Source: Xanthobacter agilis (lineage in GTDB: Bacteria; Pseudomonadota; Alphaproteobacteria; Rhizobiales; Xanthobacteraceae). From it: 64,000 nt of DNA. The notes under the pieces are model-generated. The model saw nothing but the letters and a program-made list of their open reading frames with translations, had not been told where the DNA came from and did no database searches. A program made the position numbers and the translations under genes. Positions 54,611 to 64,000 of this stretch are shown piece by piece. Where the stretch lies: NCBI RefSeq assembly GCF_021730435.1, contig NZ_JABWGX010000012.1:62001-126000 (forward strand), written 5' to 3'. Each line of letters opens with the position of its first letter. Positions within the stretch are counted from its first letter, which is position 1.

Positions 54611-55720
54611 ATGCTTCAGCCCGGAAACACCATCGGCATCCTCGGCGGAGGGCAGCTTGGTCGCATGACCGCGCTCGCGGCCGCCCAGCTCGGCCTCAAG
54701 AGCGTCATCTTCTGCCCGGAGGCGGCAAGCCCCGCCTTCCAGGTGAGCGACGCCCATGTCTGCGCCACTTATGACGACTGGGAGGCCCTGGCGCGCTTCG
54801 CCGCCCAGGTGCAGGTCGTGACCTACGAATTCGAGAACGTGCCCCTCGACACCGCCGAGTTCCTGGCCCAGCGGGTGCCGCTGCGGCCCGGCGCCCGCGC
54901 CCTGGCGATCACCCAGGACCGGCTTCAGGAAAAGACCTTCATCAACGGCCTCGGCATCGAAACGGCGCCATTCGCGGCGGTGGACGACCTGGACGGGCTG
55001 CACCGGGCCGTAGCCGCCATCGGCCTGCCCGCGGTGCTGAAAACCCGCCGGTTCGGCTATGACGGCAAGGGACAGGCCACCGTGCGGCCCGGCGATGACC
55101 TGGCCGCCGCCTGGGAGGCCATCGGCCGCCAGAGCGCCATTCTGGAAGGGTTCGTGCCGTTCGATCGCGAAGTGTCCATCATCGCCGCCCGCCGCGCCGA
55201 TGATGCCTTCGCCGCCTATGAAGTGACGCAGAACGTTCACCGCAACCACATCCTGCACACGTCCACGGTCCCGGCCGAGGTCGGCGCCGCCACCGCGCGG
55301 CAGGCCCGCTCCTTCGCCTGCGCCATTGCCGGCGCGCTCGACTATGTGGGCGTGTTCGCGGTCGAGCTGTTCGTGGTCGGTCACGGGGCGGACGAGCGGG
55401 TGATCGTGAACGAGATCGCCCCTCGTGTGCACAATTCCGGCCATTGGACCCAGGACGGTTCCGTCACCTCCCAGTTCGAGCAGCATGTGCGCGCGGTCGC
55501 CGGCTGGCCCCTGGGCGAGACCGGACGCATCGGCCAGGTGGAGATGACCAACCTGATCGGCGACGATGTCGCCGATTGGCACGAGATCCTCGCCGAGCCC
55601 GGTGCCCATCTGCATCTCTACGGCAAGGCGGAGGCGCGGGCCGGCCGCAAGATGGGCCATGTGAACCGTATCTGGCCCGATGGCGCCGCCTGTCCCCGCG
55701 GTTCCAGCAAAAGCTGCTGA
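54611..55720 (+). CDS. purK: N5-carboxyaminoimidazole ribonucleotide synthase PurK
   Basis: A 369-aa ATP-grasp enzyme that carboxylates AIR with bicarbonate and ATP to give N5-CAIR, the substrate of PurE. N-terminal TIGILGGGQLGRMTALAA, central LKTRRFGYDGKGQATV and the ATP-grasp active-site sequence VNEIAPRVHNSGHWT are present. It is cotranscribed with purE (4-base gap). The C-terminus ends GAACPRGSSKSC, slightly atypical but harmless. Confidence 0.96.
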   Translation: MLQPGNTIGILGGGQLGRMTALAAAQLGLKSVIFCPEAASPAFQVSDAHVCATYDDWEALARFAAQVQVVTYEFENVPLDTAEFLAQRVPLRPGARALAITQDRLQEKTFINGLGIETAPFAAVDDLDGLHRAVAAIGLPAVLKTRRFGYDGKGQATVRPGDDLAAAWEAIGRQSAILEGFVPFDREVSIIAARRADDAFAAYEVTQNVHRNHILHTSTVPAEVGAATARQARSFACAIAGALDYVGVFAVELFVVGHGADERVIVNEIAPRVHNSGHWTQDGSVTSQFEQHVRAVAGWPLGETGRIGQVEMTNLIGDDVADWHEILAEPGAHLHLYGKAEARAGRKMGHVNRIWPDGAACPRGSSKSC

Positions 55721-55797
55721 CACCCCCGAGTCGCGGTGTGATACAACCATTGGCGAATCAGAACATGTGATTCGTTTCGGCAGCGGGGGACCCCCGG

Positions 55798-56172
55798 ATG
55801 GCCATCGGCGAAGCTTTGCCCAATCTCCGGCAGAAGGCGCTCCAGATGGCGCGATCCGGGCGCTTCTGCGGCTGGCGCCTGATCGACATCGATCTGCGTT
55901 TCGTTCAAGGCCTCAAGGCCGCCGACCCGCTATTCCAGGATCTGGCGCTGCGGGACGAGGTCGACCTGCTCTGTCGCGCGGCGCAGCGCCATCGCCGCCC
56001 CCACCCCGCGGTACCGGTGACCTTGCTGCCGGTGCCGCAATATCGCTTCCGTGGGGGCGACCTGCCGCGACCGCAGGTCATCCGGTTTCTGGACGAGAAT
56101 GCCGCCGGCACCACCACCGACTTTGGCCCGGACGAACAGGCCCCTCGGCGGGCAGGCGTCGGCGCGCCATAG
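55798..56172 (+). CDS. Hypothetical protein
   Basis: A predicted 124-aa basic protein starting MAIGEALPNLRQKALQMA, preceded by a purine-rich GGGGGA site. It contains GWRLIDIDLRFVQGLKAA and a Pro/Arg-rich centre (HRRPHPAVPVTLLPVPQY). The end, FLDENAAGTTTDFGPDEQ, is acidic. There is no signal peptide, membrane helix or recognised motif. It follows purK by 77 bases and precedes rpsU. I see no basis for a function. Confidence 0.55.
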   Translation: MAIGEALPNLRQKALQMARSGRFCGWRLIDIDLRFVQGLKAADPLFQDLALRDEVDLLCRAAQRHRRPHPAVPVTLLPVPQYRFRGGDLPRPQVIRFLDENAAGTTTDFGPDEQAPRRAGVGAP

Positions 56173-56380
56173 CCGAGACCAAGCGCAAATTCTCAGCCGG
56201 CGCAATGCTTCGCGGGGCCGCCCTGCCCGTCGCGCGCGAGTGGACAACCGCGTTCACCTCTGATAAGAGAGCGCTTCCTTCGGACATGCTGCAAGGGCGC
56301 CGGACGGTGCATTGCCCCAGGGTTCGGAGTCTCAGACCATTTTCGCACCGGATCGGCGCAACAGCTCGAAGAGGCAACAC

Positions 56381-56611
56381 GTGCAAGTTCTCGTCCGCGA
56401 CAACAATGTCGATCAGGCCCTGAAGGCGCTCAAGAAGAAGATGCAGCGCGAAGGGATCTTCCGCGAGATGAAGCTGCGTGGTCATTACGAGAAGCCGTCC
56501 GAGAAGCGCGCCCGCGAGCAGGCCGAGGCCATCCGCCGCGCCCGCAAGCTGGCCCGAAAGCGCGCCCAGCGTGAAGGCCTGCTGCCCTCCAAGCCGCGCC
56601 CCACCCGCTGA
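56381..56611 (+). CDS. rpsU: 30S ribosomal protein S21
   Basis: A 76-aa S21 protein starting with GTG ([20 protein letters not shown]), then [20 protein letters not shown] and [20 protein letters not shown], each a family feature. GAAGAGG lies about 6 bases before the GTG; the frame upstream to 56312 is not S21-like. S21 helps 30S subunits engage the ribosome-binding site. A hairpin terminator follows. Confidence 0.95.
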   Translation: MQVLVRDNNVDQALKALKKKMQREGIFREMKLRGHYEKPSEKRAREQAEAIRRARKLARKRAQREGLLPSKPRPTR

Positions 56612-57346
56612 GGGTTTCGCGGAGCCTCGTCCTGTTTCATCAACAGGACGGTCTCGCGCCTTCGCCCCAAGTCTTCCGACGTTCTAAACTCGAACGTGTC
56701 TGTCAAAGCGGATGCGTTTGACGGCGCTCCGGCGCACAAAGTGCATTGGGAGCGATCCCAGCGTGGCGGCATCCGCCGCGCCGGTGCGGCCTGGGCTTCC
56801 AAGGGCGGCGCCCGCTCACTCCAGACGCAGAACGCACATGGGTCGCGGACCCTGCTACCGAAAGCCGAAGTTCCGCCAGCCCTCGGCGCTCGCCCTCGGC
56901 GCCACCCGCTCCCGGCATGACTTGCGCCCCGGCAGGCGCGCCATCCATCACGCCGTCTGCCGCGCGGGCCCTCAGCATCGCTCACCGCCGCGGCGGCATT
57001 CGCGCACGCGGAAACTCAACCCAAGGCAATTTATTTTGCCGCCGGCGTCCGGGGTGCAAGGGCGGCGCCGCGTGCTATAGGGGAGCGGAAGCCGGAGCGC
57101 CGGCCGCGCGTCCCGCCCGCGAGGGCCGGGCACCTGGTGGGCGCGACGGGGGACGGGCTTGCCCCACTTGGTCATCACTCCATCACGTAATCGCCTATGA
57201 TCGGGCAGTCACGGCACATGAGCGACGTACTGCGGCCAACGTCCGGGAGCACCAATGCCTTCGGTACGTCAACTCCCGTGAGATCGTCCCCCGGCAAGAC
57301 GCACGGGTTCGCCCTGCCGCCGGACGATCGAAGGACCGCTTCGCCC
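56612..57346. other. Long gene-free interval between rpsU and pgi
   Basis: 735 bases. Apart from the rpsU terminator I see no gene. A -10-like TATAGG at 57076-57081 with a weak -35 could be the pgi promoter and would imply a leader of about 260 bases. Frames in the interval overlap on both strands and lack family features. Confidence 0.4.
56628..56650 (+). terminator. Hairpin after rpsU
   Basis: CGTCCTGT and ACAGGACG (8-bp stem, 7-base loop), 16 bases after the rpsU stop. Confidence 0.55.
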
Positions 57347-58975
<1,629 letters not shown>

Positions 58976-59008
58976 GCGCTGGGCGGAGACGGCGCGTCCA
59001 AGCGGCTT

Positions 59009-59479
59009 TCAGCTCACGACCGTGAGTTCCGGCGTGGAGCTGCGCAGAACGCCATCCGCCGCACCGCGCAACTCGGCCTCTTGCAGGAAATGGCGCAGAA
59101 GATCAGTGGCGCTGATGACGCCGATCAGGCTGAAATCTTCCATCACCGGCAGATGCCGGACCTGATTTTCGTTCATGAGCCGCAAGACGGTGACGATGGA
59201 ATCGGAGGGCGCGCAGCAGATCACCTCCCGCTCCAGGAACGAGGCCAGCACCATGCCCGGCGTGGCGGCGCCATGCTCCAGCACGGCACGGGTGACGTCG
59301 CGCTCCGAAAAGAGGCCCATGACGGTGCCGTGCTCCGTGTCGCCGGTGTCCATCACCAGGACCGAGGAGACGTTTTCCCGTTTCATGAGCAAGGTGGCCT
59401 TGGCCACGGTGTCGGTGAGGCGGGCGGCAATGATTCGGGTGTCGCGCTTCTCGCGCAGGATATCGTCCACGGTGATCAT
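59009..59479 (-). CDS. CBS-domain protein
   Basis: A 156-aa protein made of two CBS motifs: about residues 10-75 (KATLLMKRENVSSVLVMD, GLFSERDVTRAVLEHG) and about 80-140 (SDSIVTVLRLMNENQVRHLP, IGVISATDLLRHFL). Stand-alone CBS pairs bind adenine nucleotides and often regulate other proteins. It starts MITVDDILREKRDTR with GAGGAGGGA upstream. It lies downstream of carA on the same strand, with a 341-base gap, and converges with pgi. Confidence 0.9.
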   Translation of the reverse strand: MITVDDILREKRDTRIIAARLTDTVAKATLLMKRENVSSVLVMDTGDTEHGTVMGLFSERDVTRAVLEHGAATPGMVLASFLEREVICCAPSDSIVTVLRLMNENQVRHLPVMEDFSLIGVISATDLLRHFLQEAELRGAADGVLRSSTPELTVVS

Positions 59480-59820
59480 GACGGTCCCTCCTCGCCGGTC
59501 AGCGATGCGCCCTGGCGCAACCGCGGCACCAGAGCCCTTCAGCGCGGCCCATGCTGGGGTGCGACAAATGATCCTGTCAACGAAAACTGCGACATTTTGG
59601 CTCAGCGCGGCGAAATCCGTGCCCTGGATACCGCAAGGGCATGGAAAGCGGCAGCACCGACCGCAGGTCGCCGGTCGAACGGATGCGCATTGCCGGAGAA
59701 GGAATGCCCAGCCCGCACGCTACGCGCGCCGGCGTGTGCCGGTCGGGAGGTGAGGTCGGGGGGCGCCAGATGGCGGCCCCTGCACACAGCCCGAGGCTGC
59801 GCGCAGGGGCGCTTGGCGGC
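59480..59820. other. Gene-free interval between carA and the CBS gene
   Basis: 341 bases with no recognisable gene; frames crossing it are antisense shadows. A GGCGG-CTCAAG-CCGCC inverted repeat at the carA stop (about 59816-59831) may help terminate carA. The CBS-gene promoter should lie in the left part, but I could not place it. Confidence 0.4.
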
Positions 59821-61059
59821 TCAAGCCGCCTTGTTCTTCTCGATCAGCGAGACGAAGCGGTCGAACAGATAGTGGCTGTCCTGTGGTCCGGGGCTCGCCT
59901 CGGGATGGTACTGCACCGAGAACACCGGCCGGTCCGACAAGGCGATGCCGGCATTGGAGCCGTCGAACAGGGAGACATGGGTCTCCAGCGCGTTCGAGGG
60001 CAGGCTCTCCCGGTCCACGGCGAAGCCATGGTTCATCGACGTGATCTCCACCTTGCCGGTGGTGAGATCCTTCACGGGATGGTTCGCCCCGTGGTGGCCC
60101 TGGTGCATCTTCAGCGTCTTGGCGCCGACCGCGAGGCCGATCATCTGATGGCCGAGGCAGATGCCGAAGGTGGGCACGCCCGCCGCGATCACGTCACGGA
60201 TCACCGGCACCGCGTAGGCGCCGGTCGCGGCCGGATCACCGGGGCCGTTGGAGAGGAACACACCGTCCGGCTTCAGCGCCAGGATGTCGGCGGCCGAGGT
60301 GGTGGCCGGCACCACCGTCACCTCGCAGCCCGCCGCCGCCAGCAGCCGCAGGATGTTGCGCTTCACCCCGTAGTCCACCGCCACCACATGGTGGCGCGGC
60401 GCGTCCTGGCGGCCGTAGCCTTCGGCCCACGCCCAGGGGGTCTCGTCCCACTCGAAGCGTTGAGCGGAGGTGACGGAGGGCACAAGATCCATCCCCACCA
60501 GCCCTGGCCAGGCCCGGGCCTGCGCCTGAAGCGCTGGAATGTCGAAGGTCCCGGTGGCGGAATGGGCGATGACGGCGTTGGGCATGCCGGCTTCGCGGAT
60601 CAGCGCGGTCAGGGCGCGGGTGTCGATGCCGGAGATGCCGGGAATGCCGCGCGCCTTCAGCCAGGCGTCCAGCCCGCGCGTGGCGCGATAATTGGACGGC
60701 GCGGTGATGGCGGTGCGCAGCACCACCCCCCGCACTCCCGACGCGGCCGCCATGGACACCGTCTCGATGTCCTCTTCGTTGGTGCCGACATTACCGATGT
60801 GCGGAAAGGTGAAGGTGATGATCTGCCCCGAATAGGACGGATCGGTGAGGATTTCCTCGTAGCCGGTCATGGCGGTGTTGAAGCACACCTCGCCGGCCAG
60901 TGTGGTTTCGGCGCCGATGCCGAATCCTTCGAGCACCGTACCGTCGGCGAGGACGAGAACGGCGGTGGGGACGGGCTCGCTCCAGCCGTCGGCCGCAGGA
61001 GAGCGCCCGGAACCGATGAATGTCGGTTCGGTGGGGGTCTGGTCTTGTTCGTTCGTCAT
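59821..61059 (-). CDS. carA: Carbamoyl-phosphate synthase small subunit
   Basis: A 412-aa glutamine amidotransferase subunit that delivers ammonia to CarB for carbamoyl phosphate (arginine and pyrimidine synthesis). The N-terminal CPSase domain has AGEVCFNTAMTGYEEILTDPSY, seen as VCFNTAMTGYEEILTDPS. The class I GATase has the nucleophile in TFGICLGHQMIGLAVG and the His/Glu pair in VQYHPEASPGP. The N-terminal 28 residues are an extra hydrophilic extension. carB is not in the window. It is divergent from the YqeY gene. Confidence 0.96.
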   Translation of the reverse strand: MTNEQDQTPTEPTFIGSGRSPAADGWSEPVPTAVLVLADGTVLEGFGIGAETTLAGEVCFNTAMTGYEEILTDPSYSGQIITFTFPHIGNVGTNEEDIETVSMAAASGVRGVVLRTAITAPSNYRATRGLDAWLKARGIPGISGIDTRALTALIREAGMPNAVIAHSATGTFDIPALQAQARAWPGLVGMDLVPSVTSAQRFEWDETPWAWAEGYGRQDAPRHHVVAVDYGVKRNILRLLAAAGCEVTVVPATTSAADILALKPDGVFLSNGPGDPAATGAYAVPVIRDVIAAGVPTFGICLGHQMIGLAVGAKTLKMHQGHHGANHPVKDLTTGKVEITSMNHGFAVDRESLPSNALETHVSLFDGSNAGIALSDRPVFSVQYHPEASPGPQDSHYLFDRFVSLIEKNKAA

Positions 61060-61417
61060 GGATCGCCTAGATAGAGCGTCACGCGCCGCGTTTCCAGCGT
61101 CCGCGCGCGAAAAACGTGTGCGCCGTCGCTCGGTGATCGAGGTCCGGCCCGGCCGCCAGGCTGTCCTTCTCCCCTCCCGAACCGGGAGGATCGGGAAAGA
61201 GCCCAGCGCAGCCGACCTTTTTCCCGGCACGCGCGAACCGACGCTGGACCCTTCGAGCCCAGGCGTGTGCAATTTCGCGAGACCAGTTTCGCGTGAACAC
61301 TTTCGGGTGAACCGCGACGGCGAGACGCGGGCGGTGCCATCCCGCCCAAGGCCCATCCGGACCGGCGCCGCAAACTTCTCCGACCCCTCGCCAGCTCAGC
61401 TTCAAGGACATCGACCC
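61060..61417. other. Divergent region between carA and the YqeY gene
   Basis: 358 bases without a gene. It contains a short hairpin CCTCCCG-AA-CGGGAGG-like sequence near 61175 and a three-copy direct repeat at 61273-61314 (listed separately). Confidence 0.5.
61273..61314. repeat. Three direct repeats with 14-bp period
   Basis: TTTCGCG-AGACCAG, TTTCGCG-TGAACAC, TTTCGGG-TGAACCG: three 7-bp cores spaced exactly 14 bases apart in the carA/YqeY divergent region, about 105 bases before the YqeY start. Possible regulator-binding array. Confidence 0.55.
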
Positions 61418-61879
61418 GTGCTTCGTGACGATATCAATGCCGCCCTCAAAGAGGCGATGAAGGCTCAGGACAAGCCCCGCCTGTCCACCCTCCGCCTCGT
61501 CAACGCCGCCCTGAAGGACCGCGACATCGAGCAGCGCGGCCATGGCAAGGACCCGCTCACCGACGACGAACTGCGCGCCCTGCTCGCCAAGATGGTGAAG
61601 CAGCGCGAGGAAAGCGCCAAGATCTATGATGAAGGGGGCCGCCCCGAGCTCGCCGCCCAGGAGCGCGACGAGATCGGCTACATCCAGGCCTTCCTGCCCC
61701 AGCAATTGTGCGAGGCCGACACCCGCGCCGCCATCGCCGCCGTCATCGGCGAGATCGAGGCCAAGGGCATCAAGGACATGGGGCGCACCATGGCCGTGTT
61801 GAAGGAACGCCATGCCGGCGCCATCGACTTCGGCAAGGCGTCCCAATGGGTGAAGGACGCCCTGACCGTCGCCGGCTGA
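61418..61879 (+). CDS. GatB/YqeY domain-containing protein
   Basis: A 153-aa YqeY protein, related to the tRNA-binding tail domain of GatB. It begins with GTG at 61418 (VLRDDINAALKEAMKAQDK), preceded by AAGGA. Then LSTLRLVNAALKDRDIEQRG, LLAKMVKQREESAKIYDEGG, LPQQLCEADTRAAI and GIKDMGRTMAVLKERHAG follow in the usual order. It lies between carA and dnaG, the standard neighbourhood in this order. Its role is not established; a tRNA-related function is assumed. Confidence 0.92.
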   Translation: MLRDDINAALKEAMKAQDKPRLSTLRLVNAALKDRDIEQRGHGKDPLTDDELRALLAKMVKQREESAKIYDEGGRPELAAQERDEIGYIQAFLPQQLCEADTRAAIAAVIGEIEAKGIKDMGRTMAVLKERHAGAIDFGKASQWVKDALTVAG

Positions 61880-61941
61880 CGCCGGCGCCGCACAGACCGG
61901 AGGGTGGGGAAGCCCAGCATCGCCCACCCCCGCGCCACGGC

Positions 61942-63360
61942 TCAGCGGCGGCTCCAGATCTCCGTGTCGATGCTGTCCTTCAGGTCCGGCATCGCGCTCG
62001 CCAGGAACACCGGCTCCTTGCCGGCGCGACGCTGGTCGAGATAGTCGCGCGTGAGCCGCACCACGAGCCCCGACAGCAGCACGATGGCGATGAGATTAAT
62101 GGAGGCCATCAGCCCCATGGCCGCGTCCGCCGTGTTGAACACGGTGCCGACACTCTCCATCGCCCCCCAGATCACCATGGCCAGCAAGGCGACACGCAGC
62201 ACCGCGATGCCGGCCACATGGCCGTGACCCAGGAACACCAGGGCATTCTCGGCATAGGAATAATTGCCGATGATGGAGGTGAAGGCGAAGAAGAAGATGG
62301 CGATCGCCACGAAATAGCGCCCCGCCGAGCCGATATGCACCTCCATCGCCGCCTGGGTGAGCTGGGTGCCAGTGACGCCGTTGCCGGGCACCAGCACGTC
62401 GGCCAGCAGAATCACCAGGGCCGTGGCGGTGCAGATGACAATGGTGTCCACGAACACGCCCAGCGACTGGACGAAGCCCTGGCTGACCGGATGGTGCGGG
62501 TCGGGGGTGGCGACAGCGGCGATATTGGGGGCGCTGCCCATGCCGGCCTCGTTGGAAAACAGGCCGCGCTTCACCCCGTTCATCATGGCCAGCATGACCG
62601 AACCGGCGACCCCGCCGGCCGCCGCATCCAGGCCGAACGCGCTGGCGACGATGTGGTAGAGCATGGCCGGCACCTCGGTGATGTTGGTCACCACGGCGTA
62701 GAGGGCGAACAGCACATAGGCGCCCGCCATGAACGGCACGACCAGTTCGGCCGTGCGGGCGATGGTGGCGATGCCGCCGAAGATGATGACGCCGGCGCAC
62801 GCGGCCACCACCACGCCGGTGCCGAGCTTGGGCAGGCCGAACGCCCCCTCCATGGCATCGGCGATGGAATTGGCCTGCACCGCGTTGAACACCAGGCCGA
62901 ACGACAGGATCAGGCAGACCGAGAACACCGCGCCCGCCCACGGCGCCTTCAGCCCCTTGGAAATGTAGAAAGCGGGGCCACCGCGATAGCGCCCCTCGTC
63001 GTCCTTCACCTTGTAGAGCTGGGCCAGCGTGCTTTCCGCGAACGCGGTCGCCATGCCCAGCGTGGCCACCACCCACATCCAGAAGATGGAGCCGGACCCG
63101 CCGAGATAGAGCGCCACCGCCACCCCGGCGATGTTGCCGGTGCCCACCCGCGAGGCCAGAGAGGTGCACAGGGCCTGGAACGGAGTGATGCCGGACTTGT
63201 CCGTGTCGTTCGCCCGGAACAACGAACGCAACATCTCGGGAAAGTGAATGACCTGAATGAGCTTGAGCCTGAACGTGAAATAGATGCCCACCGCCAGCAG
63301 GCCGTAGATCAGCACATAGCCCCAGAAAATGGTGTTCAGAAAATCGATAATGGTGTCCAT
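61942..63360 (-). CDS. Alanine/glycine:cation symporter (AGCS family)
   Basis: A 472-aa inner-membrane protein with about ten helices, of the AlsT/DagA family of sodium-coupled alanine or glycine carriers. Typical features are FQALCTSLASRVGTGNIAGVAVAL (split at SLASRVGTGNIAG), GGPAFYISKGLKAPW, KRGLFSNEAGMGSAPNIAA and a C-terminal transmembrane block ending in the hydrophilic tail ASAMPDLKDSIDTEIW. It is inserted on the opposite strand between the YqeY and dnaG genes. The likely substrate is alanine or glycine. Confidence 0.92.
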   Translation of the reverse strand: MDTIIDFLNTIFWGYVLIYGLLAVGIYFTFRLKLIQVIHFPEMLRSLFRANDTDKSGITPFQALCTSLASRVGTGNIAGVAVALYLGGSGSIFWMWVVATLGMATAFAESTLAQLYKVKDDEGRYRGGPAFYISKGLKAPWAGAVFSVCLILSFGLVFNAVQANSIADAMEGAFGLPKLGTGVVVAACAGVIIFGGIATIARTAELVVPFMAGAYVLFALYAVVTNITEVPAMLYHIVASAFGLDAAAGGVAGSVMLAMMNGVKRGLFSNEAGMGSAPNIAAVATPDPHHPVSQGFVQSLGVFVDTIVICTATALVILLADVLVPGNGVTGTQLTQAAMEVHIGSAGRYFVAIAIFFFAFTSIIGNYSYAENALVFLGHGHVAGIAVLRVALLAMVIWGAMESVGTVFNTADAAMGLMASINLIAIVLLSGLVVRLTRDYLDQRRAGKEPVFLASAMPDLKDSIDTEIWSRR

Positions 63361-63655
63361 GCCGCCGCGCCCCCGCCCCGCGCCCGAACCTTATCCATCG
63401 GCTCGCCCCAGGTTGCAGGCTCGAGGCTATCGCCGCCATCCATCGCGGTCCACGGCAAAGCTCGCGGCGGCTTCCGATCCGGAAGCATTATCCGCCTCCA
63501 GGGGAGCCTTGTGGATAACGAGGATTGCGGGCGCAGTTCTCCCGCCCCCCGCGACTGCCGGCCCAATCATCAGAACGCCCAAGTGGTGTGCGCTCCTGTC
63601 AAGGTACGATGGCCGGAGCCCCCGCCATCATTCCTTCGGATGAACTGATTCGCGA

Positions 63656-64000
63656 ATGCGTTTCCCCCCCGCGTTCCTCGACGAGATCCGCGCCCGCCTT
63701 CCAGTGTCGGAAGTGGTGGGCCGGCGCGTCAAGCTGAAGAAGCAGGGGCGCGAGTTCGCCGGCCTCTCGCCTTTCAACGCGGAAAAGACGCCATCCTTTT
63801 TCGTGAACGATCATAAGGGCTTCTATCACTGCTTCTCGTCCGGCAAGCATGGCGATGTGTTCGATTTCCTGATGGAGACCGAAGGCCTGCCGTTCGGCGA
63901 GGCGGTGGAGCGGCTGGCCTCCATGGCCGGCCTGCCGCTGCCGGAGGTCACACCCGAGGCCGCCGCCAAGGAAGAGCGCCGCCGCTCCCTCTATGAGGTG
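63656..64000 (+). CDS. dnaG: DNA primase DnaG, N-terminal part
   Basis: The first 115 residues of DnaG, cut by the window edge. The start is MRFPPAFLDEIRARLPVSEV, then VVGRRVKLKKQGREFAGLSP and FNAEKTPSFFVNDHKGFYH. This is the N-terminal zinc-binding region, but the usual C-x2-H and C-x2-C ligands read S-x2-N and C-x2-S (GLSPFN, HCFSSG), so most zinc ligands are missing. The rest of the region (KHGDVFDFLMETEGLPFGEA) is normal. DnaG makes RNA primers for replication; rpoD usually follows in this order. Confidence 0.93.
   Translation, partial: MRFPPAFLDEIRARLPVSEVVGRRVKLKKQGREFAGLSPFNAEKTPSFFVNDHKGFYHCFSSGKHGDVFDFLMETEGLPFGEAVERLASMAGLPLPEVTPEAAAKEERRRSLYEV

Overview
The window is one contiguous piece of a GC-rich alphaproteobacterial chromosome, almost certainly Hyphomicrobiales (Rhizobiales). 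The Xanthobacteraceae (Xanthobacter/Azorhizobium-like) are my best guess from gene content, not a proven assignment. The evidence is the complete rhizobial lipid A very-long-chain fatty acid (VLCFA) cluster (acpXL to lpxXL), a CarD-type regulator, a Rhodobacter-type PmtA, the carA / YqeY / dnaG neighbourhood, abundant GTG starts, and short intergenic palindromes of the TAGAGCATTTTC type known from this order.

Layout. 1-5 kb: the 3' part of a HAMP-PP2C phosphatase, an AT-rich horizontally acquired hexapeptide acyltransferase, a FAD-linked hydroxyacid dehydrogenase and rimM. 5-11 kb: ahcY with an operator-like palindrome, carD, a small disordered protein, a gamma-glutamyltransferase, a two-helix membrane protein and a small nitroreductase. 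11-15 kb: a double cold-shock-domain protein with a long leader, then about 1.6 kb of decayed, gene-poor DNA with an IS5-type transposase remnant and an orphan coding frame, then a DUF805 protein. 15-20 kb: a valine-degradation group (mmsA, isobutyryl-CoA dehydrogenase, mmsB) with a divergent LysR regulator. 20-29 kb: a soluble PAS chemoreceptor, engB, tRNA-Met(CAT), pmtA, mnmA and glnD. 29-37 kb: a TsdA-like dihaem cytochrome, PBP1A, rpmB coupled to a queuosine-precursor transporter, dapE and a hydrolase. 36-46 kb: a large MscS-type channel, a CAP-domain lipoprotein, an acyl-CoA synthetase, an HpcH/HpaI aldolase, rnhB, a YpfJ metalloprotease and an AidB-like acyl-CoA dehydrogenase.

46.1-52.8 kb is the most distinctive block: a recognisable promoter followed by acpXL, fabZXL, fabF2XL, fabF1XL, an extra SDR ketoreductase, adh2XL and lpxXL. 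Together these should build a VLCFA on AcpXL and transfer it to lipid A. FabF2XL has lost the ketosynthase nucleophile and a catalytic histidine and looks like a chain-length-factor-type partner of the intact FabF1XL.

53-64 kb: a diguanylate cyclase with a degenerate receiver domain, purE-purK, a hypothetical protein, rpsU, pgi, a CBS-domain protein, carA, a YqeY protein, an alanine/sodium symporter and the start of dnaG, whose zinc-ribbon ligands are mostly replaced.

Most of the window is ordinary core genome. The points worth a second look are the degenerate ketosynthase, regulatory palindromes at ahcY and mmsA, a CtrA-like box before the PBP1A gene, the pseudo-receiver cyclase, the decayed region and the AT-rich acyltransferase.
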